64,000 nucleotides of DNA from Kitasatospora sp. NA04385 (GTDB taxonomy: Bacteria > Actinomycetota > Actinomycetes > Streptomycetales > Streptomycetaceae): the NCBI RefSeq assembly GCF_013364235.1, contig NZ_CP054919.1, positions 4,190,701 to 4,254,700 on the forward strand, written 5' to 3'. Below, one piece after another: positions 1-8,789 of the stretch. The first letter of the stretch is position 1. The number at the start of each line of letters is the position of its first letter. A model generated the notes under the pieces. That model worked only from the letters and a program-made list of their open reading frames with translations. It was not told where the DNA came from and ran no database searches. The position numbers and the translations under genes are program-made.

Positions 1-125
1 GGGCCGGGCGCGGCGGCCGAATGGACCGGGGAAAGGGCCTTTCCGGAACGGGCGGTTGCCAGTAGCATCCGGTGCCGCCGCTGACCTGCGGCATTTCCGT
101 GGTGAAGCGCGACGAAGAGGTACCC

Positions 126-878
126 GTGCACGACGTACAGACCCCGCCGGCCGAGCGGCCGTTCTCCGACGGGGTGGCCGCGCTGGCCGCCGCCGAGGGC
201 CTGGGCGGGCTCCGGGCCACCTTCCGCCCCAAGCGCTCCGGGTTCTGGCGGCTGCTGGGCCTCGCGGTGTTCGGGCTGTTCGGCCTGCTGGCCCTCGTGC
301 TGCCGGGCCTGTACTTCCTGTGGCTGCTGTGGCGGACCCCCGACCTCAACCGGAAGCAGGCGGCCCGGCGGATCCACTGCTTCGAGCACGGGCTGGTGCT
401 GGACGAGCCGTCCGGTCCGGTCGCGTTCCGCTGGGACGCGGTCTCGGTGCTGCAGCGGATCACCCGGCGGTACGTGAACGGCGTCTACGTCGGGACCAGC
501 TACGACTACCGGCTCTTCCGGCCGGACGGGACGAAGGCCCGGCTGACCGGCTTCTACGCCGAGCCGGAGGTCTGGGGCGCGGCCGTCCAGCACGAGATCA
601 CCCGGGCCCAGCTGGCCGGCGTGCTGGACCTGCTGAACGGCGGCGGGACGGTCCACTTCGGCGACATGGTGGTGAACGCCGGCGGGGTGGCGACGGCGAA
701 CCGGGCCGGCGTGCCGTGGGGCGAGATCGAGCAGGTCGAGGTCAGGCGCGGCACGGTGGCCCTGCGGAAGGCCGGGAAGTGGATGCCCTGGTCGAACACC
801 CCGGTCCACCGGATACCGAACTTCTTCCTGTTCCTGTGCGTGGTCGAGGAACTCCGGGGCCGGAGCGCGGCATTGTAG
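126..878 (+). CDS. Hypothetical membrane protein (DUF6585-like)
   Basis: About 250 residues. A GTG start at 126 is chosen because a GAAGAGG ribosome-binding site lies just upstream; the longer frame from 72 lacks one. Residues about 40-70 form a strongly hydrophobic hairpin (two adjacent membrane segments, FWRLLGLAVFGLFGLL and following). The rest is soluble and built of two similar PH-like halves, each with a tryptophan and short beta strands (VAFRWDAVSVLQ and VPWGEIEQVEV). This pattern fits the DUF6585 family of actinobacterial proteins, whose function is unknown. It stands alone; the next gene starts 168 nt downstream. Confidence 0.75.
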   Translation: MHDVQTPPAERPFSDGVAALAAAEGLGGLRATFRPKRSGFWRLLGLAVFGLFGLLALVLPGLYFLWLLWRTPDLNRKQAARRIHCFEHGLVLDEPSGPVAFRWDAVSVLQRITRRYVNGVYVGTSYDYRLFRPDGTKARLTGFYAEPEVWGAAVQHEITRAQLAGVLDLLNGGGTVHFGDMVVNAGGVATANRAGVPWGEIEQVEVRRGTVALRKAGKWMPWSNTPVHRIPNFFLFLCVVEELRGRSAAL

Positions 879-1046
879 GCAGCTGACGGCAAATCAGCGG
901 AATGCCCGAGGAATCCTTTGTGCATTCTTTGTATGTCGCTTGGATCACGCCCGCTCGATATCGCGACGAATGCCGGGAAAGCCCGATTCGGTCCTGGATA
1001 GGGTGCGCGCACGCCGCCAACGGGCGGTCCAAGACCAGAGGAACCC

Positions 1047-1472
1047 ATGTCCACTCCGCAGACCCCCCAGCCCGAGCAGCAGCAGGTCGCGCCCGGGGCG
1101 CCCGCCGCCGCTCCCTTCGAGTACGCCGCCGCCTCCCAGGCGGCCGCCGAGGCCCCGAAGAAGGGCATGGGCAAGAAGATCCTCGGCATCGTCGCGGTGG
1201 TCGTCATCGGTGTGGCGGTCAAGTTCGGCATCGGCGCGGTGTTCGGCGACGACCCGGTCCGCGCCAAGGCCGGCGACTGCGCCGTGGTCTCCGGCACCGA
1301 CAGCAAGCCGGAGTTCAAGGTGGTCGGCTGCGACGACGCCAGTGCCAACGCCACGGTCAGCCGGGTCGTCGAGAACAGCTTCGACCTGGACGCGTGCGGT
1401 GACGGCGTCGCGGCCATCGCGCAGCAGAAGGGCAGCGAGAAGTTCGTGCTGTGCCTGACCCTCAAGCAGTGA
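1047..1472 (+). CDS. LppU/SCO3897-type membrane-anchored extracellular protein
   Basis: 141 residues with an ATG preceded by a GAGGAA ribosome-binding site. A proline/glutamine/alanine-rich cytoplasmic N-terminus (1-38) is followed by lysines and one membrane helix (about 44-63, ILGIVAVVVIGVAVKFGIG). The extracellular C-terminal domain (about 70-141) holds four cysteines (GDCAVV, GCDDA, DACGDG, LCLTL), probably two disulfides. This matches the small LppU/SCO3897 family of actinomycetes, whose role is unknown. The gene ends just ahead of a strong terminator, so it is monocistronic. Confidence 0.7.
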   Translation: MSTPQTPQPEQQQVAPGAPAAAPFEYAAASQAAAEAPKKGMGKKILGIVAVVVIGVAVKFGIGAVFGDDPVRAKAGDCAVVSGTDSKPEFKVVGCDDASANATVSRVVENSFDLDACGDGVAAIAQQKGSEKFVLCLTLKQ

Positions 1473-1521
1473 CGGCCTGACCCCCGAGCAGTGACGCCGC
1501 CGCGCTGACGCGCCGGCCCCG

Positions 1522-1569
1522 GGCCCCGGTCCGCACCCCCGCCGAGCGGGGGCCGCGGGCCGGGGCCTT
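1522..1569 (+). terminator. Rho-independent-type hairpin
   Basis: Nested inverted repeat: GGCCCCGG (1522-1529) pairs with CCGGGGCC (1560-1567) and an inner CCCCC/GGGGG pair (1536-1540/1548-1552) closes the loop. A short TT follows. It lies 50 nt after the LppU-type gene and likely ends its transcript. Confidence 0.7.
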
Positions 1570-1591
1570 CCGCCGTCGGCGGTCTGCGGGA

Positions 1592-1634
1592 CGGTACCGA
1601 CCGGTACCGAAATTCGTCAACCACCCGCTAGCCT
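1592..1634 (+). promoter_or_regulatory. Probable TetR operator and leaderless promoter
   Basis: Two identical 8-bp palindromes CGGTACCG (1592-1599, 1602-1609) lie exactly 10 nt apart, one helical turn, as expected for a TetR-dimer operator. A TAGCCT -10 hexamer (1629-1634) ends 7 nt before the ATG at 1642, so the mRNA is probably leaderless. Autoregulation is inferred. Confidence 0.55.
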
Positions 1635-1641
1635 GGGGGAC

Positions 1642-2247
1642 ATGGCCACCCGTGCACGTGCCCGGCTGCTCGACACCGCCGAGGCGCTGTTCTACGCCGA
1701 AGGCATCCGCGCGGTCGGGGTCGAGCGGATCCTCGCCGACTCCGGCGTCGGCCGCGCCTCCTTCTACCGGCACTTCACCGGGAAGGACGAACTCGTCGTC
1801 GCCGTCCTCACCCGCCGGGACCAGGTCTGGCGCGACTGGCTGGCCGAGCGCGTCACCGCGCACGGCGGGCGCCCGGCCGCGCTGTTCGACGCGCTGGCCG
1901 AACGCTTCGCCCGCGCCGACTTCCGCGGCTGCGCCTTCATCAACACCATGGTGGAGACCGCCGACCCCGACAGCCCCGCCCACCGGGTCGCCGCCGCCCA
2001 CAAGCGGCGGGTCACCGAGTACGTCGCCGCCCTGCTCGCCGCCGAGGGCCGCGCGCCCGGCCCGGCCGCCGAGCTGGCCCGGCGGCTCGTGCTGCTGATG
2101 GACGGCGCGATCGTCACCGCCCTGCGCGAGGGCACCACCGCCCCCGCCGCCGAGGCCGGGGCGATCGCCGCCGCCCTGCTGGCGTCGGCCCCGCCGGCCG
2201 GCCCGCCGCTGGAAGATCCGTGCGCGGCGCCCGCCGATCGGGGGTGA
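1642..2247 (+). CDS. TetR/AcrR family transcriptional regulator
   Basis: 201 residues. The N-terminal HTH (about 5-50) shows the classic TetR pattern: LLDTAEALFYAEGI, then GVERILADSGVGRASFYRHF and the GKDELVVAVL helix. The C-terminal ligand domain contains ADFRGCAFIN, which resembles the TetR_C group seen in regulators of small-molecule stress genes. The ligand cannot be named. The M20 amidohydrolase starts 86 nt downstream on the same strand and is the likeliest target besides the gene itself; two palindromes upstream are candidate operators. Confidence 0.85.
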   Translation: MATRARARLLDTAEALFYAEGIRAVGVERILADSGVGRASFYRHFTGKDELVVAVLTRRDQVWRDWLAERVTAHGGRPAALFDALAERFARADFRGCAFINTMVETADPDSPAHRVAAAHKRRVTEYVAALLAAEGRAPGPAAELARRLVLLMDGAIVTALREGTTAPAAEAGAIAAALLASAPPAGPPLEDPCAAPADRG

Positions 2248-2332
2248 TCCGTGCGCGCGGGCCGGACCGGCCCGCGCCGGGGCCAGGATGCCGGAGAACC
2301 GTCCGCTCCCCGTCCACCCAGGAGGCGCACCC

Positions 2333-3547
2333 ATGTCGGCCGACGTTCACCCCCCGCTCGACGGACTCCGCCGCGACGCCGCCGCGCTCCACCCCGAACT
2401 CGTCGAGCTGCGGCGCGCCCTGCACCGCGACCCCGAGATCGGGCTCCACCTCCCCCGCACCCGGGCCCGCATCCTCGCCGCCCTCGACGGCCTCCCGCTG
2501 GAGGTCACCCTCGGCGAGCGGCTCTCCTCCGTCACCGCCGTCCTGCGCGGCGCCCGGCCCGGCCCCGCCGTCCTGCTCCGCGCCGACCTCGACGGCCTGC
2601 CCGTGCGGGAGGACACCGGCCTCCCGTACGCCTCCGAGAACCCCGGCGCGATGCACGCCTGCGGCCACGACCTGCACACCGCCGCGCTGGTCGGCGCGGC
2701 CCGGTTGCTCGCCGCCCACCGCGAGGAGCTGGCCGGCAGCGTGGTGTTCATGTTCCAGCCCGGCGAGGAGGGCGACGGCGGCGCGGCCCTGATGGTCGAG
2801 GACGGCGTCCTGGACGCGGCCGGCGAGCGGGTCGCCGCCGCGTACGCCCTGCACGTCGGCGCCGCCCTGCTGCCGGCCGGCTACGTGGCCGGGCGCCCCG
2901 GGCCGATCATGGCGGCCTCCGACACCCTGAAGGTGGTGGTCCGCGGCCGCGGCGGCCACGGCTCCAGCCCGCACCTGGCGGTCGATCCCGTCCCGGTCGC
3001 CTGCGAGGCGGTGCTCGCCCTGCAGACCATGGTCACCCGCCGCTTCGACGCCTTCGACCCGGTCGTGCTGACCGTCGGCACCTTCCACGCGGGCACCGCG
3101 GAGAACGTCATCCCCGACGAGGCGGCCTTCGGCGCGACCGTCCGCTCCTTCTCCCCCGCGGCCCGCGAGCTGGTGCTCGCCGAGGCGGTCCGGGTGGTCC
3201 GGGGCATCGGCGAGGCGCACGGCTGCCGGGTCGACGCGGTCGTCGAGCACGGCTACCCGGTGACGGTCAACGACCCCGCCGAGGCCGCGTACGCCGAACG
3301 CACCGCCCGCGAACTCCTGGGCGCCGACCACTACTTCGAGATGCCCCGGCCGGTGGCCGGTTCCGAGGACTTCGGCGTCCTGGCCGAGCACGTCCCCGCC
3401 GCGTACGTGATGTTCGGCGCCTGCCCGCCGGACCTCGACCCGTTCACCGCCCCGTACAACCACTCCGCCGGGGCCCGGTTCGACGACGGGGTCCTGGGCG
3501 ACGCGGCGGCCCTGCTGGCGGCGCTGGCGTTCGGCAGGACGGGCTGA
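2333..3547 (+). CDS. M20 family metal-dependent amidohydrolase (hippurate hydrolase-like)
   Basis: 404 residues from the ATG at 2333, which follows an AGGAGG site; an upstream in-frame ATG at 2288 has none. It hydrolyses N-acyl amino acid or similar amide bonds with a two-metal centre. Visible motifs: MHACGHDLHTAAL (metal ligands Cys/His), FQPGEEGDGGA (catalytic/metal glutamates), HGSSPH in the dimerisation lid, and GSEDFG near the C-terminus (metal-binding Glu). This is the M20D/IAA-amino-acid-hydrolase subfamily. Substrate unknown. It is likely in one unit with the TetR gene upstream. Confidence 0.85.
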   Translation: MSADVHPPLDGLRRDAAALHPELVELRRALHRDPEIGLHLPRTRARILAALDGLPLEVTLGERLSSVTAVLRGARPGPAVLLRADLDGLPVREDTGLPYASENPGAMHACGHDLHTAALVGAARLLAAHREELAGSVVFMFQPGEEGDGGAALMVEDGVLDAAGERVAAAYALHVGAALLPAGYVAGRPGPIMAASDTLKVVVRGRGGHGSSPHLAVDPVPVACEAVLALQTMVTRRFDAFDPVVLTVGTFHAGTAENVIPDEAAFGATVRSFSPAARELVLAEAVRVVRGIGEAHGCRVDAVVEHGYPVTVNDPAEAAYAERTARELLGADHYFEMPRPVAGSEDFGVLAEHVPAAYVMFGACPPDLDPFTAPYNHSAGARFDDGVLGDAAALLAALAFGRTG

Positions 3548-3559
3548 CAGCAGGGCCGC

Positions 3560-3693
3560 GGGGAACGGCGAGTCGATGCTGCTGACGGGCGGAGCCCACC
3601 GGGGGTCCGTGCTGCCGCGCGTCCTTGACGGAACCTGAAGCCGATGCGCGCTCCGGCAGTGCACCGGCAGCAGACCCGGGCTCGCCGTTCCCC
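3560..3693. repeat. Long inverted repeat between convergent genes
   Basis: GGGGAACGGCGAG (3560-3572) recurs as its perfect reverse complement at 3681-3693, 108 nt apart. It fills the gap between the amidohydrolase and the convergent Lrp-type gene and could act as a bidirectional terminator. The core resembles the GCGGGGAACnGCGC repeat scattered in streptomycete genomes; a related pair lies inside the cydDC linker at 23854-24024. Confidence 0.6.
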
Positions 3694-3724
3694 GAGCCCC
3701 TGGCTCCGCCCGCTCAGGGCCCGC

Positions 3725-4720
3725 TCAGGGCTCGATCGGGACGTAGCCCGTCCGGCGGCCGTCCGGGGTGAGGAGGTGGCCGACCAGCTTGGGGGTGCGC
3801 AGGGTGACGTGCCGGTCGTGGACGCGGATCGCCGGGTGGTGGTGGGCCAGGTCCTGTTCGATCCGGCGCAGGTCGGGCAGCTGCGGGGCGATCAGGTAGA
3901 GGGCGAGGTTCGCGGGGCCGACGGTGACGGCGCACATCCGGGTCTGCGGGAGGGCGGTGAGGCGCCGGGTGGCGTCGGGCAGCGCCGCGGGCGGGACGTC
4001 GAGCCAGAGCATCGCCCCGACCGGGTGGCCGGTGACCCGGGGCGAGGCGTCGCAGCGCAGCACCGCCCGTCCGGAGTCGCGCAGTTCGGCCAGCCGGCGG
4101 CGGACGGTGGTGAAGGGCAGCCCGGTGCGGGCGGAGAGCTCGGCGTAGGGCATCCGGCCGTCCGCGCCGAGCGCCCGGATCAGGGCGAGGTCCTCCTCGA
4201 CCCGGCGGTCGGCGACCGGCCGGGCCGCGCCCGGCGGGGGCGCGGCGATGGCGCGGCGCTGTTCGGCGTCCAGCGCCCCGTTGGAGAACCGGCTGCCCTC
4301 GACCAGGGTGCGTTCGACCAGCGTGGTGCGGGTGCGCAGGACGCCGGGGACGGTGCCGAGCCGGTCGACCAGGTACCCGGTGAGCGAGGCGTGGTCGTAC
4401 GCGGCGACGGTGAGCAGCAGGTCGGCGTCGCCGGTGACCAGTTCGATGCTGGCGGCCTGCGGGTGCCGGGCGAGGTCCGCGGCGACCCCGGTGACCCGGT
4501 CGGCGGGGCAGTCGACCCGGACGAGCGCGGTGAGGCCGCGGCCGATCCGGTCGGCGGAGGGGTAGCAGGTCACCCAGGCGTCGCCGTTCGCGGTGAGCCG
4601 GGCCCAGCGGCGGGAGAGGGTGGCCGGGTCGACGCCGAGCGGGGCGGCCAGCCGGGACCAGGGGGCTCGCGGGTCGACCCGGAGGGCGTCGACGAGCGCC
4701 AGGTCGAGTTCGTCGATCAT
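3725..4720 (-). CDS. Lrp/AsnC family regulator with two tandem Lrp modules
   Basis: 331 residues from the ATG at 4720, behind an AAGGA site. Two complete Lrp units lie head to tail. The first HTH is DELDLALVDALRVDPRAPW...VDPATLSRRWARL and its effector (RAM) domain runs to about residue 150. The second HTH begins about 170 (EEDLALIRALGADGRMPYAELSART split by a turn) with the RAM domain after it. Standard Lrp proteins are about 150 residues, so this is a fused duplication, a form common in actinomycetes. It is divergent from an MFS exporter over a 122-nt gap and probably controls it. Confidence 0.85.
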   Translation of the reverse strand: MIDELDLALVDALRVDPRAPWSRLAAPLGVDPATLSRRWARLTANGDAWVTCYPSADRIGRGLTALVRVDCPADRVTGVAADLARHPQAASIELVTGDADLLLTVAAYDHASLTGYLVDRLGTVPGVLRTRTTLVERTLVEGSRFSNGALDAEQRRAIAAPPPGAARPVADRRVEEDLALIRALGADGRMPYAELSARTGLPFTTVRRRLAELRDSGRAVLRCDASPRVTGHPVGAMLWLDVPPAALPDATRRLTALPQTRMCAVTVGPANLALYLIAPQLPDLRRIEQDLAHHHPAIRVHDRHVTLRTPKLVGHLLTPDGRRTGYVPIEP

Positions 4721-4842
4721 GGCTGATCCTTGCGCGGGGTCGGCCGCAGGAACGGATTCGTGCGTGGGCGGTGCGGTGGCCTCCAGGTTAGCCATCCTTG
4801 CCGCCACCCCCCACCACCCTCCGCACCCCCACGGAACCGCCG

Positions 4843-6270
4843 ATGACCGTCGCCGCCGCATCCCCTCCTCCCACCCGGACCGACCGGCTCGCGTCCGCCG
4901 CCGTCCCGCTGCTGGCGCTGGTGGAGTTCGCCAGCGGGGTGCTGCAGGGCGGGTTCCCGATCCTGCTGCCCCGCCTGGGCGAGCACCTGGACCTGCGGGC
5001 CTCCGACCTGAGCCTGGCGCTGGGCGCGGAGTTCCTGGTGTCGGGCGTCGCGGTGCCGCTGACCTCGCGGCTGGGCGACCTGTACGGGCACCGCCGGCTG
5101 CTGCGGGCCACCGTGCTGCTCACCCTGCTGGGCTTCGTGGTGACCGCGCTGGCCCCCGACCTGCCGGTGCTGCTGGCCGGACGGGCGCTGTCCGGGTTCC
5201 TGGCCTGCTGGCTGCCGCTGGAGTTCGCGATCCTGCGCGACCGCCTCGGCGAGGAGCGCGGCGGCCGGGCGGTCGGCCCGTTGGTGGGCGCGCTGACGGT
5301 CGGCTCGACGCTGGGCGCGCTCGCGGTCGGCGGCCTGGGCGCGGACCCGGCGGCCACCCGCCCGCTGCTGTGGGCGCTGGCGGCGCTGCCGCTGCTGGCC
5401 CTGCCGGTGGTGTGGCGGCTCGTCCCGGAGTCGGCGACCCGGGCGGTGGGCCGGATCGACTGGGTGGGCGCCGGGCTGCTCTCGCTGGGCCTGACCCTGC
5501 TGCTGTCCGGCCTGGGCGCCGGCGGGGTGCTGCCGGTCGCGGTGACGCTGCCGCTGCTGGCGGCGGGCGGCGTCCTGCTGGCGCTGTTCGTCCGGCAGGA
5601 ACTGCGCACCGGCACCCCGATGGTGGACGTGCGGCTGCTGGCCCGCCGGGCCACCGCGCCGGTGTTCGGGCTGAGCTTCCTGCTGGGCTGCGCGCTGTAC
5701 GGGGCGCAGGGCCCGACGCTGGCCTTCGAGGCGGCGAAGCCCGCGGAGACCGGCTACGGGCTGGGCGCGGTGCCGCTGGTGCTGGGCCTGCTGGTGCTCC
5801 CGCAGACGGCGGCGGCCACCCTGGGCGCGGTGACGGCGCACCGGCTGACGGCCCGCCGCGACGCCTCCGCCGTCCTGGGCGGCGGCTTCGCGCTGTGCGC
5901 CGCGGGCTACGGGGTGATCGCCCTGGGGCACGCGGCGGCCTGGCAGTTCGTCCTGGGCGGGGCGCTCGCGGGCTACGGCGCCGGGCTCGGGCTGAGCCTG
6001 CTGCCCGCGCTGCTGATGCGGCGGCTGCCGGCCGACCAGACCGGCATCGGCACCGGCGTCTACAACACCCTGAAGTCCCTCGCGGGCGCGGCGGCGGGCG
6101 TGGTCGCGGCGGCGGTGCTGGACCACCTGGTGCTGCGCGCGGACGTCCCCTCGGCGGGCGCGTACACCCTGGTCTGGGCGGGCTGCGCGCTGCTGTGCGG
6201 CCTGGGTGTGCCGGTCGCGCTGGCGCTGCGCCGCGGCCCGGCGGCCCGGGAGGCCGCACCGACGGGCTGA
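4843..6270 (+). CDS. MFS transporter (DHA2-like drug exporter)
   Basis: 475 residues from the ATG at 4843; an in-frame TTG at 4798 is possible but lacks support. Many hydrophobic segments fill the protein (12-14 helices), with the MFS loop motif RLGDLYGHRRLLRATV between helices 2 and 3 and an antiporter-type helix around GRALSGFLACWLPLEFAILRD split by helix ends. Such proteins export small molecules using the proton gradient. Substrate unknown. Its gene faces away from the double Lrp regulator, so amino-acid-related control or export is plausible but inferred. Confidence 0.85.
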   Translation: MTVAAASPPPTRTDRLASAAVPLLALVEFASGVLQGGFPILLPRLGEHLDLRASDLSLALGAEFLVSGVAVPLTSRLGDLYGHRRLLRATVLLTLLGFVVTALAPDLPVLLAGRALSGFLACWLPLEFAILRDRLGEERGGRAVGPLVGALTVGSTLGALAVGGLGADPAATRPLLWALAALPLLALPVVWRLVPESATRAVGRIDWVGAGLLSLGLTLLLSGLGAGGVLPVAVTLPLLAAGGVLLALFVRQELRTGTPMVDVRLLARRATAPVFGLSFLLGCALYGAQGPTLAFEAAKPAETGYGLGAVPLVLGLLVLPQTAAATLGAVTAHRLTARRDASAVLGGGFALCAAGYGVIALGHAAAWQFVLGGALAGYGAGLGLSLLPALLMRRLPADQTGIGTGVYNTLKSLAGAAAGVVAAAVLDHLVLRADVPSAGAYTLVWAGCALLCGLGVPVALALRRGPAAREAAPTG

Positions 6271-6451
6271 CGGGCGGGCCGCCGGTGCCGGACCGTCCCC
6301 GGGACTGCGGGTGCGCCGACGCGGTCACCGAACTCCGGCGCACCGGAACCGGGTTCGACCGGCCGTGGGCCCACCGGGAGGTCCGGGAGCACCCGGTGAC
6401 GGGGTCCGGGCGGAGCCCCTCGACGGTGCGCGCCTCCCGCCGTCGTCCCCC

Positions 6452-7321
6452 TCAGACCTCGTTGGGCCCGGTGAACCCCGGGCCCCCGGGGCGGGGGCGC
6501 CCCTGCTCGTCGGTGATCCCCTCCGGCCCCGGGCTGGTGAAGTCGGGGGAGGAGTAGCCGGGTCCGGTGAACTCCGCGGGGCGTTCGCGCGGGTTGCCCC
6601 GTTCGTCGGTGAGCCCCTCGACGCCGGGGCTGGTGAAGCCGGGCGAGGAGTAGGCGGCGCGGCTGTAGCCGGGGCTGTGCAGGTCGGGCGGGGCGGGCCG
6701 GGCGTGCGGGAGCGGGGTGACCGCCGGGTCGGCGGCCAGGTTGGCGTGCAGCCAGGGCAGCAGGGCGCGTTCGCGCAGCGCCTCGCGCCAGGCGTCGCGG
6801 GCCTCGGCGAGGTCGGCGTGCTGCTGGGGGTCGGCGTGGCCGGGGGCGGTGGAGGCGTCGCGCAGCGCGGTGAGGACGAGTCCGGCGCCGCCGACCAGCA
6901 GGGCTCCGGCGGCGATGGCGAGCGCGACGATGCCGGCGGTGACGGTGGAGCGGCCGAGCGCGAGCGCGGGCGCGGCGGCGCGCAGCAGCCAGCCGAGCAG
7001 CAGCAGGACGAGTCCGGCGGCACCGGCCAGGACGGGGGTGAGGACGGTCAGGACGGGGAACAGCCCGGCGCCGGCCGGTGGCGCGGTGCCGGGGTGTTCG
7101 GCGAGCGCGGTGCGCAGCGCCAGGTAGTGGGCGTACTCGGCGGCGGCGGGTGCGGCGACGGTGTCGGCGTCGGCGAGCGCCTTGGTGTGCAGCTGTTCGG
7201 CGGTGAGGTGGCCGCCCGGTTCGGCGAGGGCCTGCCGGACGCCGGTGTCGCGCAGCGCTTCGTCGAGCAGCCGCGCGAAGTCGGCGCGGTCCTCGGCGAG
7301 CAGGCGCGGGGGGTTGCTCAT
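6452..7321 (-). CDS. Hypothetical membrane protein with C-terminal SPGxEGxTDE repeats
   Basis: 289 residues. The N-terminal 90 residues are acidic and helical (SNPPRLLAEDRADFARLLDEAL). Two membrane segments follow (about 90-120 and 127-155). The C-terminal 80 residues are hydrophilic and hold two copies of a repeat: FTSPGVEGLTDERGNPR and FTSPGPEGITDEQGRPR, each preceded by GYSS/YSSP, ending in GFTGPNEV. I do not recognise the function. The start ATG at 7321 has only a weak GGGG upstream. It is isolated, with 163 nt to the next gene. Confidence 0.65.
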   Translation of the reverse strand: MSNPPRLLAEDRADFARLLDEALRDTGVRQALAEPGGHLTAEQLHTKALADADTVAAPAAAEYAHYLALRTALAEHPGTAPPAGAGLFPVLTVLTPVLAGAAGLVLLLLGWLLRAAAPALALGRSTVTAGIVALAIAAGALLVGGAGLVLTALRDASTAPGHADPQQHADLAEARDAWREALRERALLPWLHANLAADPAVTPLPHARPAPPDLHSPGYSRAAYSSPGFTSPGVEGLTDERGNPRERPAEFTGPGYSSPDFTSPGPEGITDEQGRPRPGGPGFTGPNEV

Positions 7322-7484
7322 GGGTACCCCGTTCCGCGAGGTCGACGGAGGTCAGTGGCCTCGATGGTAGGGGTGGGCGGGAGCGGGCCGACAGCCTCTT
7401 TCCGGAACTTCCGTGTGCTCAGTTCCCTTGTGTGTCCGTGCAGTTGCCGGTCAGGTGTTCAGTTCCGGGGCCGGTCGGCGGGTG

Positions 7485-8633
7485 TCAGTTCAGTGGCAGC
7501 CGGGCGACCAACAGGCGACCGTCCATGGTCACGCCGCCGTCCATCGCGATGGCCAGCTCGTCGGCGTAGATGTAGGGGCCGGGGACGTGCGGCGGGGTGC
7601 CGTCCTCGGGCTGGTCGCCGGTGAGGTACGGGATCGGGCTGTGGCCGTGGACGACCCGGTAGCCGCCGTACACGGCGAGCAGCTCCTGGGCGGCCATGGT
7701 GCCGGCCTGGCCGCGGAAGGCGAAGCGCTTGGTGAACTTGCGGAAGGCGTCCCACCACTCGTCGATGCCCTCGTCGGCGAGCAGGGCGTGCACGGCGTCG
7801 TTGACGTCGGCGATGGTCTCGCCGTACTCGAGGTAGGCGGTGGTGTCGGAGTGCAGCAGCAGGTGGCCGTCCTCCAGGGCCATCGCGGGCAGCCGGGAGA
7901 GCCAGCTGATGTGGTGCGGCTGCAGGCGTTCCAGGTCGTGCTGCTGGCCGCCGTTGAGCCGCCAGGCGGCGAGGAAGGAGGCGGTGCCGGCGGTGGACTG
8001 GACGGCCTCGTCGCCGTAGCGGGAGGCGCCGAGGAAGAGCAGTTCGTGGTTGCCCATCAGGGCGCGGCAGTAGCCGCCGGCGGCGGCGGCCTCGGCGGCG
8101 AGCTGCATGACCAGGTCGATGACGCCGATGCCGTCCGGGCCGCGGTCGGTGAAGTCGCCGAGGAACCAGATCCGGGAGCGGCCGGCCGACCAGTGGCCCT
8201 CGGTGTCGATCAGGCCCTGCTGGTGGAGGGCGGCGAGCAGCTCGTCGAGGTAGCCGTGGACGTCGCCGATGACGAACAGCGGTCCGGGGCCCTCGCCGGG
8301 CTCGGGCTGCGGGTAGGGGAAGTGCACCTCGACGGGCGGGGTGTCGATCGGCGGGCCGAGCTCGATGGTCGGCGGGTCCTCGTGCGGGGCCTGCCCGGTG
8401 GGCGCGTAGTGGCCGGGCGCGGGGGCCGCCCCGGTGCCGAACTGGCCCGCGGGGGCCCAGTGCTGTTCCAGGTAGCGGGCGCCGCCGTAGGTGCTGTACG
8501 TCTCCTCGTACGGGTAGCCGGCGGGTGCGGCCGGCTCGAAGTAGGAGCCTTGCGGGAGCACGTCGAGGTCCTGGCGGGGGCGGGGGCCCGAGTGCGGTTG
8601 CTCGGGTTCGCGGAAGAGGTCCTCGGGTGTCAT
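7485..8633 (-). CDS. PPP-type serine/threonine metallophosphatase
   Basis: 382 residues. A disordered Pro/Gly/Tyr-rich N-terminus (1-115) precedes a calcineurin-type phosphatase domain with all three metal motifs: VIGDVHGYLDEL (GDxHG), FLGDFTDRGPDG (GDxxDRG) and LMGNHELLF (GNHE). A late HGHSPI gives the last His ligand. It should remove phosphate from proteins or small molecules in the cytoplasm. The start at 8633 follows a TATGAT hexamer by 6 nt, suggesting a leaderless mRNA. It is followed by a membrane protein gene 163 nt on. Confidence 0.88.
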   Translation of the reverse strand: MTPEDLFREPEQPHSGPRPRQDLDVLPQGSYFEPAAPAGYPYEETYSTYGGARYLEQHWAPAGQFGTGAAPAPGHYAPTGQAPHEDPPTIELGPPIDTPPVEVHFPYPQPEPGEGPGPLFVIGDVHGYLDELLAALHQQGLIDTEGHWSAGRSRIWFLGDFTDRGPDGIGVIDLVMQLAAEAAAAGGYCRALMGNHELLFLGASRYGDEAVQSTAGTASFLAAWRLNGGQQHDLERLQPHHISWLSRLPAMALEDGHLLLHSDTTAYLEYGETIADVNDAVHALLADEGIDEWWDAFRKFTKRFAFRGQAGTMAAQELLAVYGGYRVVHGHSPIPYLTGDQPEDGTPPHVPGPYIYADELAIAMDGGVTMDGRLLVARLPLN

Positions 8634-8789
8634 TCGCCCATCATAGGAAGCGCACTCTCCCGTCGTCCTCACCTGGTCGGTATCCGATTTCCGTCGATCC
8701 GCCCGGCCGGCCCGCGGCGGGCCGTCCCGCTGTCCGGTCTGCACCGTTTCGTGGTGGTCCGGCCCGGTGGGCGGGCGGCGGTCCGGGGT

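Noticed and set aside
6271..6451. tRNA-like GGTTCGA segment near 6350
   Set aside because: No cloverleaf pairing around it; acceptor and anticodon stems cannot be formed.
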